Shown here: piece by piece, positions 4,936 to 6,482 of the stretch
Layout: each line of letters starts with the position of its first letter
Numbering within the stretch: position 1 is the stretch's first letter
Assembly: GCA_016869695.1 (NCBI GenBank)
Contig: VGDN01000062.1
Coordinates: 1 to 6,482, forward strand
Source of the DNA: Alphaproteobacteria bacterium
GTDB lineage: Bacteria > Pseudomonadota > Alphaproteobacteria > Rickettsiales > UBA1997
Reading direction: 5' to 3'
Length of the DNA: 6,482 nt
Notes under the pieces: model-generated
Told to the model about the DNA's origin: nothing
What the model saw: the letters and a program-made list of their open reading frames with translations, nothing else
The model's database searches: none
Made by a program: the position numbers and the translations under genes

Positions 4936-6306
4936 TACGAAGTGCAACTCACGCAACTAAAAAAAATAAAAAGTCTGGCGAGTAGAAATCTAAAATTTTT
5001 CCTGTTGGCGTTGTGGTTAGTTGCTAACACTGCCCTCGCCGACCCATCCCTCATCCGCGATGCCGAGACAGAAAAATTTTTACACCAACTCGCTGATCCG
5101 ATTTTCACCGCTGCTGGCCTCGATCCGCACAACATCAAGATTTACATCGTCAATGACGGCAGCATCAACGCTTTCGTTTCCGGTGGGCAGAATGTCTTCA
5201 TCAACACGGGATTGATTCGTAAATACAAAACGCCGGACGCCTTGATTGGTGTGATTGCGCACGAAACTGGTCACATTGTCGGCGGACATTTGGCGCGCTC
5301 GGAAGAAGGAGTAAAAGAAGCAGAAAATGCGATGTTGCTTAGCTACTTACTCGGAATTGGTGCAGTGGTTGCGGGCTCGCCAGACGCGGGTTCGGCACTG
5401 ATTGTTGGCGGTAATCAAACTGCACAACGACTCTACATGAAGTTCACCCGAACGCAGGAAGAAGCGGCGGATCAATACGCGATTCAGTTCCTCGACAAAC
5501 TTCACTACCCGGCTAATGGCTTGGTTGATCTACTCGAATCTTTTGAAAGTGAGATGATCGGCTACAAAAATCAGATCGATGAGTACATGCTCTCGCACCC
5601 AGTAAGCCGTAAGCGGATCGACCTGATCAAAACACGCACTGTGGACAAAAATTTCTCCAACAAAAAAATAAATCAGAAACTGCAAAAGCCGATGAACCGG
5701 GTACTGGCCAAGCTCTCAGGCTTTATGGATGATCCAGATTTCTTGCTTACCTCAAATGATTCTTACCTCAAATCAATCGCTTACTTCCGCAAGGGAAGGC
5801 TCGATGAGGCCTTGCCGTTACTAGATCAAATCATCAAACAAAATCCTCACGATGGATTTTTAGTTGAGCTCAAAGGCCAAATGCTTTTTGAAAGTGGAAA
5901 AATCCAAGACTCGATTCTGGCCTACAACCAAGCGGTTAAGCTGTTATCAGCACAAGATGGTGGGGTAGCAAAAACTGCGCTCGGCTCGGCGATTTTGTCA
6001 CTTAAAACCGACGACCAAATCTTGATAAAGCTAGCAATCAAGAAGCTCGAAGAGGCAAAAAAATACGAAGAAGATAATCCACTTTTATTCAAACAACTAG
6101 CCAATGGCTATTCGCGTATTGGCGACGAAGGCAGGTCTTTACTGGCTTTAGCTGAGTTTAATTTCCTAATCGGCGACAAAGAAAAATGCCGCGAATATGC
6201 AAAAGATGCGAAAGAAAAATTTAAAAAATCCGACAAGCTAGAACTGCTGCGTGCTGATGATTTGCTTGAGCTGGCGAAGAAAGAAAAAAACGATCCGAAT
6301 AATTAA
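4915..6306 (+). CDS. Exported M48 metalloprotease with C-terminal TPR repeats (BepA-like)
   Basis: This 463-residue protein looks like a periplasmic zinc protease of the BepA/YfgC type, a group that helps assemble or clear outer-membrane proteins. A signal peptide is visible: positive residues before a hydrophobic stretch (about 28-38) and a likely cleavage after ALA at 40-42. The zinc site is HETGH (116-120), with Glu117 as catalytic base and Glu182 in EEAAD as the third ligand. His228 in the SHPVSRKR segment matches the BepA histidine that can block the metal. TPR-like helical pairs follow at about 284-345 and 388-435, probably for client or BAM-complex contacts. The tail is lysine-rich. 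The n-region is unusually long (about 26 residues), so GTG at 4942 (residue 10) is an alternative start. The stop overlaps the convergent gene by 4 bp. Confidence 0.92.
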   Translation: MTKNQKSYEVQLTQLKKIKSLASRNLKFFLLALWLVANTALADPSLIRDAETEKFLHQLADPIFTAAGLDPHNIKIYIVNDGSINAFVSGGQNVFINTGLIRKYKTPDALIGVIAHETGHIVGGHLARSEEGVKEAENAMLLSYLLGIGAVVAGSPDAGSALIVGGNQTAQRLYMKFTRTQEEAADQYAIQFLDKLHYPANGLVDLLESFESEMIGYKNQIDEYMLSHPVSRKRIDLIKTRTVDKNFSNKKINQKLQKPMNRVLAKLSGFMDDPDFLLTSNDSYLKSIAYFRKGRLDEALPLLDQIIKQNPHDGFLVELKGQMLFESGKIQDSILAYNQAVKLLSAQDGGVAKTALGSAILSLKTDDQILIKLAIKKLEEAKKYEEDNPLLFKQLANGYSRIGDEGRSLLALAEFNFLIGDKEKCREYAKDAKEKFKKSDKLELLRADDLLELAKKEKNDPNN

Positions 6307-6482
6307 ACAATCTGCCCATCATTAGCATTACTTCTTCCGGCAAGCTGGTTAGAAGTGGTAGGCACAACCATTGTTGTTGAACGATCAGTATTCGGCGCCG
6401 TGTTATAACCTCGATTAACCTGATTCAAATCCAAATTCAGCACATTTTCTCTTGCTGGTAGATCAACTGTTGTGTCGTCATC
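6303..6482 (-). CDS. 3' end of an unidentified gene cut by the right edge
   Basis: The minus strand is open from the window edge to a TAA at 6303-6305, giving the last 59 residues of a protein. The tail reads DDDTTVDLPARENVLNLDLN at its visible start and ends GRSNANDGQIV. It is rich in Asn, Thr and Asp, has no hydrophobic segment and looks flexible. The codon usage looks ordinary and no other reading of this stretch is better. The four bases TTAA at 6303-6306 serve both this stop and that of the M48 protease. I do not recognise the family. Confidence 0.6.
   Translation of the reverse strand, partial: DDDTTVDLPARENVLNLDLNQVNRGYNTAPNTDRSTTMVVPTTSNQLAGRSNANDGQIV

Overview
The window looks like part of an alphaproteobacterial chromosome, probably from a host-associated or reduced lineage near the Rickettsiales. 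This is inferred from remembered protein families, not from a search. RuvB ([29 protein letters not shown]), LipB (WVSYHGIAINISPDL, IIPCG) and XerD (C-terminal HHPL) resemble the Rickettsia versions. The DNA is AT-leaning and tightly packed. The genes are mostly core functions: Holliday-junction processing, chromosome dimer resolution, protein lipoylation and envelope proteolysis, plus one accessory Fic protein.

Layout. Positions 1-2884 form a leftward block, in transcription order ruvA, ruvB (1-nt overlap), a Fic/AMPylator gene, and the first seven codons of a gene that runs off the left edge behind a strong ribosome binding site. lipB starts only 14 bp from ruvA and runs rightward. It converges on leftward xerD across a 162-bp gap (3547-3708). 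That gap and the lipB tail hold two hairpins spaced 51 bp apart and a separate 30-bp perfect palindrome. Upstream of xerD is a possible 54-codon membrane protein whose end overlaps the xerD start. A rightward exported M48 metalloprotease with TPR repeats (BepA-like) follows. Its stop codon overlaps by 4 bp the stop of a leftward gene cut by the right edge.

The most notable feature is inside xerD. About 150 bp (4559-4708), bounded by perfect 19-bp inverted repeats and containing a second near-perfect 18-bp stem, sits in frame near the 5' end. It adds 50 residues to an otherwise normal ~290-residue tyrosine recombinase. The resemblance to Rickettsia palindromic elements, which insert in frame into genes, is in behaviour, not recognised sequence. 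The frame is open on both strands, and the two ends encode the same peptides in either orientation.

Functionally, RuvAB and XerD both act on recombination intermediates of the chromosome, but nothing here shows co-regulation. I see no CRISPR array, tRNA, rRNA, transposase or obvious defence system.
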